A DNA stretch of 37,500 nt from Trachelipus rathkii (taxonomy: Eukaryota > Arthropoda > Malacostraca > Isopoda > Trachelipodidae). The stretch covers positions 1-37,500 of the forward strand of contig JABUQX010027707.1 in assembly GCA_015478945.1 (NCBI GenBank). The letters run 5' to 3'. The stretch's first letter is position 1. Each line of letters begins with the position of its first letter. Below are positions 20,111-33,413 of the stretch, piece by piece. A model generated the notes under the pieces. That model worked only from the letters and a program-made list of their open reading frames with translations, made no database searches and was not told the origin of the DNA. A program made the translations under genes and the position numbers.

Positions 20111-21890
20111 AATAATTAAAAAACACCACTGAAGATTTAAAAGTGCTTGACCGAGCAGAAGAGCTCGATTACTTTTGTAATATTGTTACGAATTACCTCT
20201 AGGCATAATTGACAAGAATTAAAGATGTCCGGAAATTGTCACTGCTATTTATTATCCTGAAAATCTTGTGACACAGACATTACGAGTAGTGTATATGTAC
20301 GAATAAAAACAGCTAGTAAACGTAGGGTAGGAGAGTTGCACATAAAAATAATGAGACCATGTAGATTTATGAGCTGTACGAGCTCTTCAGAGGAGTATGA
20401 GAATGGACGAGTTTATAGAATATGTTGAGTTAAATTTGAAATTTTTTTTATTTTTTTTTTTTTTTTGTTTTTATATTTTTGTACGTATGCTAATATTTTT
20501 ATCTACAGCCTATACAATTACGGTTTTTAAAAAATAAACAAAAATATAAAATAGCTTTTAAATTAAAAGTTATGATCGTAGAAAAAAAAAACATACTAAC
20601 TTTCATCAATACATAATTAAAACATAACACATATTAATATATATATATATATAAATAGTATATATTTTAGTTTAATAGCTAAATTTTTTTTAGTATATAA
20701 TTATATATAATAATTTAGTTCGATCAGTATTGTGGAATTATTATGTCAGTTTGAGTTATATATCTAATATAGATAATGTAGGTATTGGAGTAGGGTATAA
20801 ACCAAAAACCGACACCGCACACACACACATATATGTTTATATATATACTTCCATTATGTAATTTTATATTTTAATAAAAAGACCCGGGTTATCACCTGTA
20901 TATCACACAACCACTACTGAGTAGATGAGCATTGGTCCAAAAACCTCAAATACATATAATATGATCACAAGTATCGCAAATCATGAGTCATTCATGGGTA
21001 CCTTGAGACGCTTTAAACTGTCATTTCCTCTTAATTTAGCTTAATCTAATGCATTTATAATATGAAGTACTAACCACAGCTCTGTTAGGTATAACTTGTA
21101 CTAATATACTGCCGTTAGAGTTGTTGAGTTTTTATATTCCTGAGTAATAAAAAATGGGAGGTGAGAATAATAATATACATTATTATATATAAAAAAATTT
21201 AAAATTGTAAACACATGAGAAAACCAAAAATAGTATTACAATTTACAAAGTTTAATAATCACTTTTTTTTCTATTTATAGGTATAATTGCTATTAATAGT
21301 AATAACTAAATATTAATAAACATTATTTAAGGATAAAATTAATACTTCAAAAAATTTTATATTAAAGAAGTATAATAGACTAATTCTTCAAACCATTAAA
21401 TAAGTCCAAACTTTTATATATATTACAATTAACAGCACAGATTTATCATTATATATTTCTAGGTGCAGTATATAGTAGTCGAATAACTATGACAGATGAT
21501 CTGGGTTAACACCCGCGACACTTTTGTATATATAAGATCATACAGATAAGGTCAAAAATAAGAGGAATGTAGGCTATCTATTGGCTGTACGCTGGTTTGC
21601 ATCTACAGATGTAAATGAGTTGCTCTACACATATTATAAAGGATCTATAAAACTTATGAAGCGTTCAATGAGAAATACTGTTCCCTCATAATTTTTTTAT
21701 ATTTATTTTTTAAAGAGATGAATGACTTATCGTATAAAGGTATATGGACTTATTAGATAATTTTGGTTGTATATTGAGTGGTGCAGAATAGTAAAGGGTA
21801 ATAGTTATCTTATATATAGTGCATATTATTATAACGTATAATTAGATTAATAATACGTTTGTTTTTGTTTTGAGAGGATTTTGTATGTTA
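20111..21890. other. Unassigned AT-rich sequence
   Basis: About 1.8 kb of AT-rich sequence with T- and A-rich patches near 20441-20480 and 20582-20590, a short TA tract (20638-20672) and a short CA run (20818-20829). No frame of interest, RNA gene or transposon motif was seen. Confidence 0.45.
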
Positions 21891-23394
21891 GTGATGTTAG
21901 AGGAGAGTTTGTATGAAACCAACGGCAATTCCCGAGGAAGAGATAGAACAACATACATAGGTGAGAAGGTGCTCGTAGAAAAAAAATTTAGGACAGTGCT
22001 TAATAGTATATATATATATTAATATATAATATAAATATATATAATATATTACATACCATTCATGATATAGAAATATAAACAAGTAATCATATTAAATAAA
22101 TACACATTTATAAAGAAAAGGTAATATTTACAAAATCAACCGCGATGCATTTCTAGAAAATTATTAATAAAGAGAAAACTTAATTAAACATTATTACCGT
22201 ACAATATCAATCAAAACACAAAACAACATTTAGTTAACAGGTTTATTTAGCCTAATATTTTTAATAAGAATGTATAATTATGAATATATTAATATTACAA
22301 AATAAATATTATAATATATAGATAATAGTCAATAATTTTTAACACTAACAAGAGTTTGTCATTAAATCATCAGATATTCAAATGGGAATATTCGACCTTA
22401 AATAAATAATCAATCCGAGTGATAATTCTGAGAATGGTCTTCATTCAGAAAACTACAAAAGAGAAATACAAGATTGTGAATAATAATAGAATATATAACT
22501 ATTTATAAGATATGAAAACTTACGAGGAGAGAAATATGAGATAACTTGGTAGCTTACAGAACGATTAGAGCGAGCTCCATTATATTATACAGACTTAATA
22601 TCAGAATAATAAAAAACATATTAATAAAGTTAAAATACTAACTTGCTGTAAGCCTGTTGAGGTTTGCATGCTAAGGACATCAATAATAAATATAAATTCA
22701 AAAATATTGCACAATAAATTTAAAATACATAAATAATTCTAAATCATATTTGTATCTAATGAATAATATAAAAATAATATTTATCCAATTATATAAGATA
22801 TAATATATATGATAATAATCAATTATAGAATTATTCGAATAGGCACTCGCAGGTGCCAACCACTTTTCTCCAATAGAAACCAAATGTAAACAACTTAGGT
22901 GGGTATTTCGCAATTTTTGGAACAACAAAAATTTAATACATAAACGAAATATTTTTTATATTTAATTGTTTTGTTTATGTTGTTCATGTTGTTAGTTCTT
23001 TTAATTTTTTGACTTTTTTTCGTATCAATTTCTAGACAAAGAATTTTTTAAATAATTCTTTTATTATTATATTAGAGATATTGGATCATTAATTAATCAA
23101 CATCATATGATCAGAAGAGACTAATAAACACTAATATAACTTACTGTAAAGACAATGTGAGTTGTGACATTGTCACATTGTGATCAAATTATTAATGTAA
23201 TTTTAATATACTTTGCTCTATATTCATTACTATACAAAATGAAATTCAAATTAAGACTTATTTTTCTTGAAATTAAGTAATTATCAAATTTAATATATAT
23301 AATTTTTAATTATTTATATTAATATATTAATAAATTGAATAGAATAAATTACATGTGAATGAAAGGTTTATTAAATATAAAAAAAAAAATATAT
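21891..23394. other. Unassigned AT-rich sequence
   Basis: AT-rich with a short TA tract (22007-22050). Minus-strand frames at 21897-22082 and 22698-22928 have no recognisable domain. A small perfect hairpin (TGTGAC/GTCACA) lies at 23163-23177. Nothing else is supported. Confidence 0.4.
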
Positions 23395-23500
23395 AATAAT
23401 ATAAATAATTTCATTATATATATATATATATTATATATTAATAATATAATACTTATAATATATAATATATATAATAATATATATATATATAAATTTAAAT
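23395..23500. repeat. TA microsatellite
   Basis: Interrupted TA tract leading into TG-rich sequence. Confidence 0.85.
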
Positions 23501-23625
23501 ATGTGTGTGTAGTATGTTGTAGTTGATGTGTGTGTGGAATAGTGAGTGTATGTTTTGTTGATGTGTGTAAAATATTGAGTGATTGATGAGTGTATGTAAT
23601 GTGTGTATTGATTTATTATTTGCGT
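23501..23625. repeat. TG-rich degenerate repeat
   Basis: Irregular TGTG/GATG-type words over about 120 bp. The His/Thr-rich minus-strand frame here is translation of this repeat. Confidence 0.7.
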
Positions 23626-23827
23626 TTGCACAGTATTAAAACATATTATTTATATTAAAGTAAATTTACTATTAGGATTAATGATAATTTGATTAAAATT
23701 ATAAAGATTATCGCTCAAGGTGACTAATAAAAGGTACTAAGAACTGAGATACTTGAACGATTCTTGGAATTAAGACTTATATGAAATAAATAAAAATTAA
23801 TCATATCAGGTAAACACGGGACTATTC

Positions 23828-24058
23828 TTGCATTTACTCTTGTTCGTAGTTTATTTATTATCTCATGTTATTCTATTTTTAAATTGCTATTTTCAAATAT
23901 TAAAGAATCATCAACCTGGTAGAAATGTAAGACCCACTAGAGGTTTTTCACCTAATAAATATACACAGCATAAAAATACATCACCTAGAAATTATGGGTT
24001 AGCACAACCTCCTTATTCAAATCGGGTTAAGGGTATTGAATTAGATTATAGAGTATAG
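23828..24058 (+). CDS. Small hypothetical frame, 76 codons
   Basis: An open frame with a hydrophobic N-terminal stretch of about 25 residues (leucine-, valine- and phenylalanine-rich). A hydrophilic, well-mixed C-terminal half follows, with arginine, proline, asparagine and tyrosine and short pieces such as PGRNVRPTRGF and YSNRVKGIELDYRV. The second half is unlike the surrounding AT-rich noise: several CCT and GGT codons appear where random sequence here would give AT-only codons. The N-terminal part could instead be intronic, with a TTAAAG near 23904-23909 as a possible acceptor-like boundary, making the coding piece an exon of about 50 codons. I recognise no family. It ends about 220 bp left of the inverted-repeat-ended element at 24277. 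It may be a remnant of a transposon or virus-like gene, or chance. Confidence 0.25.
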   Translation: MHLLLFVVYLLSHVILFLNCYFQILKNHQPGRNVRPTRGFSPNKYTQHKNTSPRNYGLAQPPYSNRVKGIELDYRV

Positions 24059-24139
24059 GGAACCCCTAGACACTTCAGAAGATCACTTACCCCAACCATA
24101 TAGTTCACATTAGTTTTGAAATTAATATAAGTGACATAA

Positions 24140-24268
24140 TTATTGATATAGGTAATAATATTAAATAATAATAATAATAAAATTAATAAATAAATATAAA
24201 AAATATATAACATATATATATATCATTAAATAATAATAATATAATATATAATATATCTCTCTCTCTCT
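24140..24268. repeat. AAT/TA tract with short TC run
   Basis: AAT and TA repeats (24158-24256) ending in a TC run (24256-24268) just before the left terminal inverted repeat of the next element. Confidence 0.85.
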
Positions 24269-24276
24269 AAATAATT

Positions 24277-25294
24277 TAACAGAGATTGAGTTGTTGAACT
24301 CTAAATACTTACACAAATGAGGAGAAATTTATCTTCTGGAAGGTGTACAAATAGGCTGAACATAATAGTTATTTAAAATAACAATAATTAATAAATAAAT
24401 TAAATAAATGTACGAAAATGTATTTAAAAATATAATGATCCTATATTTATCAATCAGCCATTTAAATCATGTAAATACACATATAAATTCTCGCTTAAGA
24501 GAATAACGGAGCATACTAACAACACCTTCGCACGTGCCAACAGTTCTGGCCCAAACAAAAGTAGCATCGGTCTCGAATAATTCTGCAAATTTTGATAGAG
24601 ATAAGACAATACAAGAGAAAAAATAAATAAAATAATAGAAATATCAGATAAGATATCCAACAATCCAGAAAATTGAATGACTAAGCGACTATGTATGTAT
24701 TATACGGTATACATTACAACGATTTTTCTCAAGATATACACATAGGCCAAATAGATACTAGCGTCGAGAGCGAGACAAAGACTGGAGCGCCTAGGTGAGG
24801 TAAGGAGAAAGACGACTGCTATATCCTGCTACTAGAGAGATGGAGAGAGAGAGAGAATATTCTGTTGAGAGAGTCTGTAATTACGGACACAGCTCAAGTG
24901 TAGCGAGTACCATACGCTACTTCCCATATGCTGGATTGTGGATTCTCGAACACTGCACTGATCTGTGATGAACCATCTGTGCCGGAGTCTATTCCACACA
25001 ATATACTTCAGAACACTTTGCAGGTGCGACTGTGAGCGTTAAGGTGCGACTCAGGTGGGTCACAGTGCTCCATAAACGAGACATTACAAATTAGTCAAAA
25101 ATAGAGCGGTTCGCCGCGAGAAAGTAGATCACACTCTTCCCGTACGGAGAGGGTATATAAATATATTCCACTTTATTTAAATAACTGATTAGTTTCCAAC
25201 TTATATAAGAGAACACTCCTTCGTATTGTGCATATACAATTTCGCGCGCGCATTAATTGTGTAGAGTATTAGAGTTCAACAACTCTCTCTGTTA
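24277..25294. mobile_element. ~1.0 kb element with ~38-bp terminal inverted repeats
   Basis: The left end (24277-24314) and the reverse complement of the right end (25257-25294) both read TAACAGAGA, then GAGTTGTTGAACTCTA, then ATACT, then ACACAA. They differ by a 2-bp gap, a 1-bp gap and about one mismatch. AATAATT flanks both ends directly (24270-24276 and 25295-25301), as a possible 7-bp target duplication, though such AT-rich words are common here. Weaker inverted similarity may continue inward (GTTATTTAAA-like words near 24366 and 25173). The interior is more GC-balanced than the flanks and includes a GTAGCG/CGCTAC inverted pair near 24900-24921 and a repeated AGGTGCGACT (25022 and 25041). 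No transposase is present; a 69-codon minus frame (24454-24663) has no recognised domain. This fits a non-autonomous DNA transposon. Confidence 0.7.
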
Positions 25295-25301
25295 AATAAT
25301 T

Positions 25302-25822
25302 AATTATTATTATTAATTATATTATTATTATTATGATTATGTATTAATTTTTCTACTATTATTATTACAGTATAATTAGTTAATAGAAATGCCTTACGAA
25401 AGAATTTTATAAAGCAACAACAATAATAATATAAGAGTCTATTAAATAACAATTTTCATAGATTGAATAAAAAAAAAAATATTATAGGTGTTAAGAAGTG
25501 GATCACGCCATACGATCCCTACAAGTTAAAACAAATAAATTTTTTATTTATGAATGTGTGTGTTCTATTTAACATCTTACTTTTAATTCTGCGTATTAAA
25601 AGTTTATAAAAGCAACAAATAATAATTAAATGCATTTATGAGCTGGAGAACTTGATTAGCAGTTTTATTATTTTGGTAATATAAATATATAATATACAGT
25701 TTTATTTTATGATTTTCTATTATATTATAATAATGTCATATTACCTTTGAACTATGAGAGAAAAAACATACGAGAGAGAACGCATTATACAGACATCCAT
25801 ATCCCGTTTTTACGAGCATACT
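25302..25822. other. Unassigned AT-rich sequence
   Basis: AT/ATT-rich with short AAT-type runs at 25302-25345. No gene recognised. Confidence 0.4.
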
Positions 25823-25992
25823 AATTGAATATTTTTTTATACGTACTGAATGTTTCTGACAAGTTTCATGTGCCGCAAGCACATGCTCGTCGACTGTCTA
25901 TCACAGTTAATTTGTCTTACGTAAAAGAAACAAACTGAAAATCTTTCTGGTATTCCACCCATTTTCAATTGAATATCTTTTATACGTACTGA
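25823..25992. repeat. Direct repeat pair flanking a hairpin
   Basis: Near-identical words of about 26 bp occur at 25823-25849 and 25967-25992 (AATTGAATAT, then TTTTATACGTACTGA). Between them is a perfect 7-bp hairpin CATGTGC/GCACATG at 25867-25885. This may be a very small tandem duplication or an insertion with long direct ends. Confidence 0.6.
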
Positions 25993-26009
25993 CAACGACA
26001 ATTACACAA

Positions 26010-26310
26010 TAACTACAACATACACACACACACCTTACCTAACCTAACACAAACACACACAACTACCATACACACACACACAAACTAACACAAAATATAA
26101 ATTTATAACACACACACACACATATATATAATAAATATATATTAATATATATATATATATATATAATATATTATATATTATATAATAATATATATAATTA
26201 TATAGATATATATATAATATAATTATTAATCATAGTATATATATATATATAATATATATATATATATAATTATAATATAATAATATATATATATATAATA
26301 ATATAAAATG
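26010..26310. repeat. CA-rich then TA microsatellite
   Basis: CA/ACA repeats (26019-26122) with one CCTAACCTAAC stretch inside, followed by a TA tract to about 26310. Confidence 0.9.
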
Positions 26311-27279
26311 TAAATATATTAGTAATGTCATATTTTATGTCTCCCCTTTTCTTCAATTTTTCCCTTTTCCATAAATTGAAATGTCCGTGTTATTATTGAT
26401 TATTGTACTCTTTAACTGTCATTGATTTGTTTCAGTTTCCACTATAATGAAATAGTAAAAAGATAATGTCCAAAAATTGGTAAACTGCAAATATCAGATT
26501 ACAAACATAAACATTTTAACTTATAAAAATATTTTTTATCTTAAATTTTTGTTATCAAAAAATTATAAGTTTGTAATTTTTTATTTTTTTTATGAATAAA
26601 TAATATTTAAGATTAAAAAAGACTTGTAAAATTATTATTATATATTATTAATATTAATATTAATTATTATTATTATTATATTATAATATATATTATTATT
26701 ATTATTATTATTATGTATTATTATTAATTATTATTAATTAATTTAATTATGTTAATTATACTTTAATTATGTACTTATCTTTGACAGCATATTATTTTAT
26801 TAAAATTAAATTATTTTTTTATTTTTATCTATATTATTATGTAACTTATTATTATTTTTATATATTTTATTATTTTATTATCCCTGGTATCTATTCACGA
26901 GAGAATTATTAGAGAGGAGAGCTAGAGATACACAATTAATCTTTTACTGAATATGAAGCGCCTTTGAATTATTATTATTATTAATCATTATTACCATCTA
27001 ATTAAATTAATATAAAAAATAATATATTAATTGACAGTATATTATCTTATATTATTATAATTATTATTATAATATATTATTATTATTAAGCTATAAACCC
27101 TGCTATATTTTATGTATCTATAGAAATTCAGTTGAGGTAATAATGTAATATCTAAAACAGTTTTCTTAAATAATGTCTAGAGAAATGTAATATCATATCG
27201 TAGTGAGTATTATTAAATATATACCTTAATTTTTTAATATGATTAATTGTATTAGGTCTTATAGCGTTGGTGGTATCAT
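26311..27279. other. AT-rich sequence with ATT microsatellites
   Basis: Ordinary AT-rich sequence to about 26630, then ATT repeats (26633-26760, 26967-26990, 27045-27090) among AT-rich filler. No gene. Confidence 0.6.
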
Positions 27280-28030
27280 GTAAAAAAATTATATATATAT
27301 AATAATAAATATATATAATATTTATAATATAATATTATATATATATTAGTATATTATATATATATTAATAAATATCTTAATATATATTATTTATTATAAT
27401 TAATATAATATATATATAATGAGCTATAATATATCTATAATATATTAATAATTATATAGAATATATAATATTTATATATATATTATATATAATATATTTA
27501 TATATATATATATACATAGAGGTATAATAATATAATAATGGGATAGTGGTATGGTGGTAACCCCTCAAATTTTAATGATCTTTATTTATGTATGAAGATA
27601 AATATTCTCTGTATGCAAAGGCATAGTTATAAGACTATAAAAATTCCATTCATCTTATAATTAATATGACTCAATTTTTGAACATAAAAAAATAATATTA
27701 CCGTGAAAACCCCTCTTACAAAGTTATACACTCTACATTAACCCCCTCAAAGATATATTAATAATTATAATTTAATATATCTATAATATAATATAATAAT
27801 ATATTATAAAATAGTATAATATATATATATATAATACTACGATGTATATAAATTAATATATATAATATATATATATATAATATATATATATTAATAATTA
27901 AGTATAGTATATATATATATATATATATGATATATGAATATATATATATATATATAATTGAATATATATCTATATTATATAATTATATATATAGACTATA
28001 CTAACTATAATATCATATATATTATAATAC
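27280..28030. repeat. TA microsatellite block
   Basis: TA tracts at 27288-27540 and 27760-28025, with about 220 bp of ordinary sequence between (27540-27760). That gap contains two similar ACCCCCTCAAA-type words (27559 and 27741). Confidence 0.85.
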
Positions 28031-28290
28031 TACTATAAATGTGTGTAGGTGTGATAGTGTACGGGTATGTTGGTGGGTAGGGTCGTGCGTTTTTGTAGTG
28101 ATTTGTTTATATACACTATGTATGAATGTGTAGTAGGTGTTTTGTCTTCGACTAATATACTTTTAATTATATGAACAAACATACTCTTTTTATTTTTTTT
28201 TAAAAACGATTTAATTTCCGATAACAAATTTCAAAAAAAAAAAAAAAAAAGAAATAAAAAAAAAAAAAAAATAAAAATACACATAATGAC
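28031..28290. repeat. TG-rich patch and poly-A runs
   Basis: TG-rich irregular repeat (28040-28140), then A-rich homopolymer runs (about 28232-28275). The minus frame at 28033-28227 has no recognised domain. Confidence 0.6.
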
Positions 28291-29860
28291 GTATGTAAAA
28301 CTAGTATTGAAGTCACAAAGAATGGCAGGTAAAAAAAATTTTTTGAGAAATAGTTATATGATTACACAGACGAATCTCGGTTTTCAGACTGCAATCCTCC
28401 TACACCGTCTTGTAAAAAAAATGTACTCATATATATGACTCGACTTTAGAGCTTTTAATTTAGAGATCTAATACAATCTTTTAACTAAGTTGCGGTAGTT
28501 AATGCAGTTGTCTAACTTTGTGTATATCAAATCGCATTCCTGAAGAAAACAAATTTGCAGAAAAGAGATTGAGCTTGTTTTTAACAGTGCAAGAATTTGA
28601 ATTTTTATGTATACCATTTAATATCATCCTAATTGTATATTATTTTATAATAAATATGTATTATCTCACATATCTTTATATTAGTTTATTTTTTATATTT
28701 ATTTATTATTTTTTATATATTAAAAATTAATACATTGTAATATTTAATAATATTTTATTATTTCATAAAATTTTATAATATATCAAAAGGTCTATAACTA
28801 TATCCATAATTCTGATCTTAAAATAATTTATCTATCTAAATAATATAGATATTGAAAATTTATTATATAATGGGTATGTCAGACTTGATTTTATATTAGT
28901 CACTTTTAAGTATTCATAACGGAGAATTTTAGTATTTCTCACTTTAAATAATCAATTATGATATTGGAGAAAACGTTCAAAGCTACTATTTTTTTAATTT
29001 ACTACTCTTTAAATTATAATTTGTATTTCATTATTATATTTATTTATTTTATTATATATTATTTATTATATGTCTTCATTATGATAAATTTAGTATTTTA
29101 TTCTAATTTTAGTTTCTAATTTTAACTTATTATTTTATTATATAATTTATTAATTACTATATAAAAATTATTATGTTTACTAAGAATTATACATTTTTAT
29201 AATGCCTTTTATTTAAATATTTTATAAAGATTTGTTATTATTATTTATGAATATTCATGAAAAGAGGTCAGATGGCTCATATAAATTTATAATTCTACTT
29301 TATGTATAAGTTATAATAATTAAGAGTAATGGAGAATATTTATACTAATGATTATTATTAAACTGATTAATTTGAACTGATTTACTCAGTTTCTTGAAAA
29401 TCTTTCGGATATCGTTTATTACCTTAGCAATAAGTTAAGTCCTCGATTTATTTATTATTTATTATTATTATATATTTAATGATATATATTATTTATTAAT
29501 ATTATAGTAATTATATTATATATTTATTATTAATATATTATTTAATTCTTAAGTCTAAGGTCAGTAGCCATCCCCTAGTTGTCCTTATATATAGAGATTA
29601 TATCTAGGGTTGATAATAATAAAAGAATAAAAGAAAACTACGAGATTATGTCGTCATCTCTACATAGTTTTATAGGACTTGAGGCAACGCTTTAATAATT
29701 TAAGAATTTAACTTTCCTGTTATCATTTATTAACCGTTATTATGCACAGAACTGTATCTGTATGGGTATGAAATGTAGAAGTTCACGATTGTTTATTATG
29801 TTATAGTGTAATAGTGTACAAAGGACCGCGAAGTTCATTTAGTCACAAATAATAAAAAGT
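28291..29860. other. Unassigned very AT-rich sequence
   Basis: About 1.5 kb of AT-rich sequence with ATT/TTTA patches (29444-29545). A 70-codon plus frame (28518-28730) starts with a mixed, hydrophilic stretch but turns into AT-rich hydrophobic translation. I do not call it a gene. Confidence 0.45.
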
Positions 29861-29967
29861 TTATATATATATATATTATAAATATATATATATAACATAT
29901 ATATTTATATTATATATATATATAATTATGTAATATATAATATATTAATATATTATTAATATAATAT

Positions 29968-30003
<36 letters not shown>

Positions 30004-30610
30004 AATATATATATGATATAATAATATAATATAGATATATAGATGTGTGTGTGTGTGTTTTGTGTGTGTGTGTGTGTATGTTATCTGCAAAATTTTAGTC
30101 ACAGTTAAGACTGTATTTCTTATATTTATTTGTATACTCTATTCAATTCTTTGATTTACCCTCTCAATTGCTATGGATATTATAATTTGGTGTATGCACT
30201 CGGCCCTTTATAACTAGGTGAATTATATATAATAATATAATATATATATAATATATTATATGATATAATAATATTATAATATATATATATATATATATAA
30301 TATTAAATTAATATATATTATATAAATATACTATATATTAATAAATAATAATATATATTATTATATATATATATAATTATATATATAATACTATATATAT
30401 ATAATAATTATATTTATAATATATTATTATATCTATATATATATTGTATAATAATATATATATATATATTAATATATATATATATTATATATATATATAT
30501 AATTATTTATAATATATTATATATATAATATTATTAATATTATATATATATATATATTATATATATAATATATAATATATATATATTATATTAATATATA
30601 TTAATAGTAG
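29861..30610. repeat. TA block with TG run
   Basis: TA tract (29861-30040), a TG run (30042-30080), about 140 bp of ordinary sequence, then a long phase-slipping TA tract (30221-30605). Confidence 0.9.
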
Positions 30611-31179
30611 TATTATTAGCTTTCTTTTGAAATGGCTTAAAAAATTTAGAGATGAGTGTTATATGTTATTTTAGTATACATTTTTCCTTTATTAATGTAT
30701 AAAGTTATTTTTGTTGCGTTTAATAGATGACTATCATGTTTTTGCAAGGTCAAACAACTAACATGACATCATTATCAGCTGGGGACCAGAAGATAGGACA
30801 ATGAAGAAAATGTGAGTACTTTTCTATCGATTATCCTGACAAGGGAGGAGAATTTCAAGGGTAGGGAAGTCATAATTCGATAGAAATTAGGATAAATATT
30901 AGTCATAATCAGACGACTTTAATTATAAGTAGAATTAATAGCGATTTGTGATACTGTGTATTATTTATTATATTAATTTAATATCTGAATATTTTAATTA
31001 TATATTATTTATTTATATTTTAAATTTTAAAATATATTAGTTATTTTAATTTATTTTATTTATTAAAATCTTCTTAATATTCCCGAAAATGATCCTGATG
31101 ATTTAAATAGGCTATTATATTGATGTTATCTATGTGACGGATCTGTCCTAGGCCACTAATATTTACTTACTAATTAATT
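30611..31179. other. Unassigned sequence
   Basis: AT-rich, non-simple sequence. No gene or repeat family recognised. Confidence 0.4.
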
Positions 31180-31385
31180 ATAATTATAAATATAATATTA
31201 TATATATTAACATATTAATGTTTAAATATAAATATTAAAAAAGAATTTATAATATATAATAATTATATTAATATATATTATAATAAAAATAATAATATAT
31301 ATATATAGTGATTATATATATTAATATATAATAATATATATATATATTATATATAATAATATTAATATATATATATAAATAACTA
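31180..31385. repeat. TA/AAT microsatellite
   Basis: Interrupted TA and AAT repeats. Confidence 0.85.
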
Positions 31386-32380
31386 ATATAAAATCGCACG
31401 AACTATGAGCTTCATAATAATAGTATAGTGCCATTGCCTAGACTATTATCAGTTATGTATAACATTAATTCAATAGAATATATTGTATTATTGACTAATT
31501 CACGGATTCCATTTATCCCTTGCAGTGTTTCAGATGCAGTTTCACTCTTGATACGATATATGAATAAATGGAGAGAGTAAAGTATATAGGAAAATTAATG
31601 CCATATTATATATAATTCTACTTATATCATTTGTCTAGTAATTGTTTACAGTCGCTGTTCATTTCTAATTTTAGATATACATGACTATTTCATATACTCC
31701 GTATTATCTAAGTATAAAATATTAATATATATATTATATGATATAATAATATATATAATATATATATAATTTTAAATTATTATTAGTTATACCTACCATT
31801 CAGCCACTGTAGTTTTATATATAAATATAATATCGCTGAAAATCGAATAAACAAAGAATGGGAAAATATATTTTAGTCAATAATATAATTTATAAAATCG
31901 CAGTTTACACAAAAAGGGTTCTCATATTTTATTTCACTGTGTTGATTGTTTATTAATTCATTATTTATTTTTATAATCTTATAATTATTTTTTTCATCAT
32001 ATAAATCACTCTCAACATAGGTCGCTACCAACATCACATATTCAGTGTATCCTGATATAGTCTTCTCACAAGAGCAGGTAAAATATATATAATACAGACA
32101 TTATAATAATAGTATGGTCAAAGTATTACACGTATTTTTATTTTGACAATCTAGTTTGTTAGTTTGCTATTAAATGAGACACTAGTAACTATCATACGGA
32201 GAAGAGACTCTTAGTATTATATAGATTTTTATCTCGCAATGTTCCTTCTTTAATAAATATTAAAATGATAAAAATAGTTCTATATTACCAAGAGCCTATG
32301 AGCAGCATATAAATAATAAATATGAAAAATCCAATATGATTTTTGTATTCAGAATGCTAATAAAATAAATAATAATACAT
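31386..32380. other. Unassigned AT-rich sequence
   Basis: AT-rich with a short TA tract (31721-31770). No coding or RNA signal. Confidence 0.4.
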
Positions 32381-32475
32381 ATAGAAAAGTGATAGTATAT
32401 AATACAAAATAATACAACATAATATAATAATAATAATAAATTAATAATAAATAATAATAATAATATAAAATAATG
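32381..32475. repeat. AAT microsatellite
   Basis: AAT-type repeats near 32420-32475. The tyrosine- and leucine-rich minus frames across it are artefacts. Confidence 0.85.
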
Positions 32476-33413
32476 AGAGTCTGGCAACCTCCTATATGAG
32501 TTTCTGGGCGGGAAGCAGTAAGATGAGTGTGTATCCTGGTGGCATTGATTCTGTCTGTGAGCACTGTAGAGATAGGGCTATATGGTGTTAGAGTCATCCC
32601 TGCTTCAGATTTGTTATGTGGTTGACACGTAAAGCGCGTGTATATGAAGGTTTGGACAACGCACTGGCCGGCCTCCTACGAATGTTATATTCTCCAAGAG
32701 GTGGATTTTATGACTTATCAGCCGGAATATGATGCGTACTATATGATATAAACGTATATATATATTATATGTAATTACCGCTAGGGGACAACGATAGGGC
32801 TCACGGAGAGCGATAAGCTGCTATATAATATAATATATCACTAGCGCTACAATGAGCTGCGCGGTTAGGTAAGAGACATAACTCAGTACTGGACACTACG
32901 AACGCAAAGGACTATTGCTATATTAAATATATTCGACGATTATTAATATACTATATGACGACTGCACTAGTGAGCTGAGCAGTCGGAACTTTAAATTCAT
33001 AGGAATCACACAAGGTAACTGTCCCCTCACCTTTATCATTTATACTAGGATTAATCTAATTGTATCACTACCATTTTCTTTTCAACTATAATTACTATGA
33101 GCCCTTTTTCATATTATTCGTTTTCTAAACTTTTGATTAATACTGATAATATTTAAAACATCATTTTCTTTTTAGCTGTGACGATTATATTTCACAATTT
33201 CAGATTTGGAGACTAAACTATTATATATTCTTTTTCTTTTATTTAAAATATATTTTTCTCAAGGTCTTTAATTGTTTGATTAGTTATTATTTTTTTAAAA
33301 TATATTTATTTCAGAAATTCCATTTCATTATTAAACATTTTGTTTTTTATTAAAGAAAATTATATTTTTTTATGAAACAATACATACTTTACAAACCCTA
33401 AAGCAATAAAGCT
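32476..33413. other. Unassigned sequence, GC-balanced first half
   Basis: 32476-33000 is more GC-balanced than its surroundings and could be old transposon sequence, but no frame or motif is recognisable. 33000-33413 is AT-rich filler. Confidence 0.4.

Noticed and set aside
22846..24545. Similar GCAC/GTGCCAAC words near 22846 and 24531
   Set aside because: The match is short and the surrounding sequence does not align, so a shared element is not supported.
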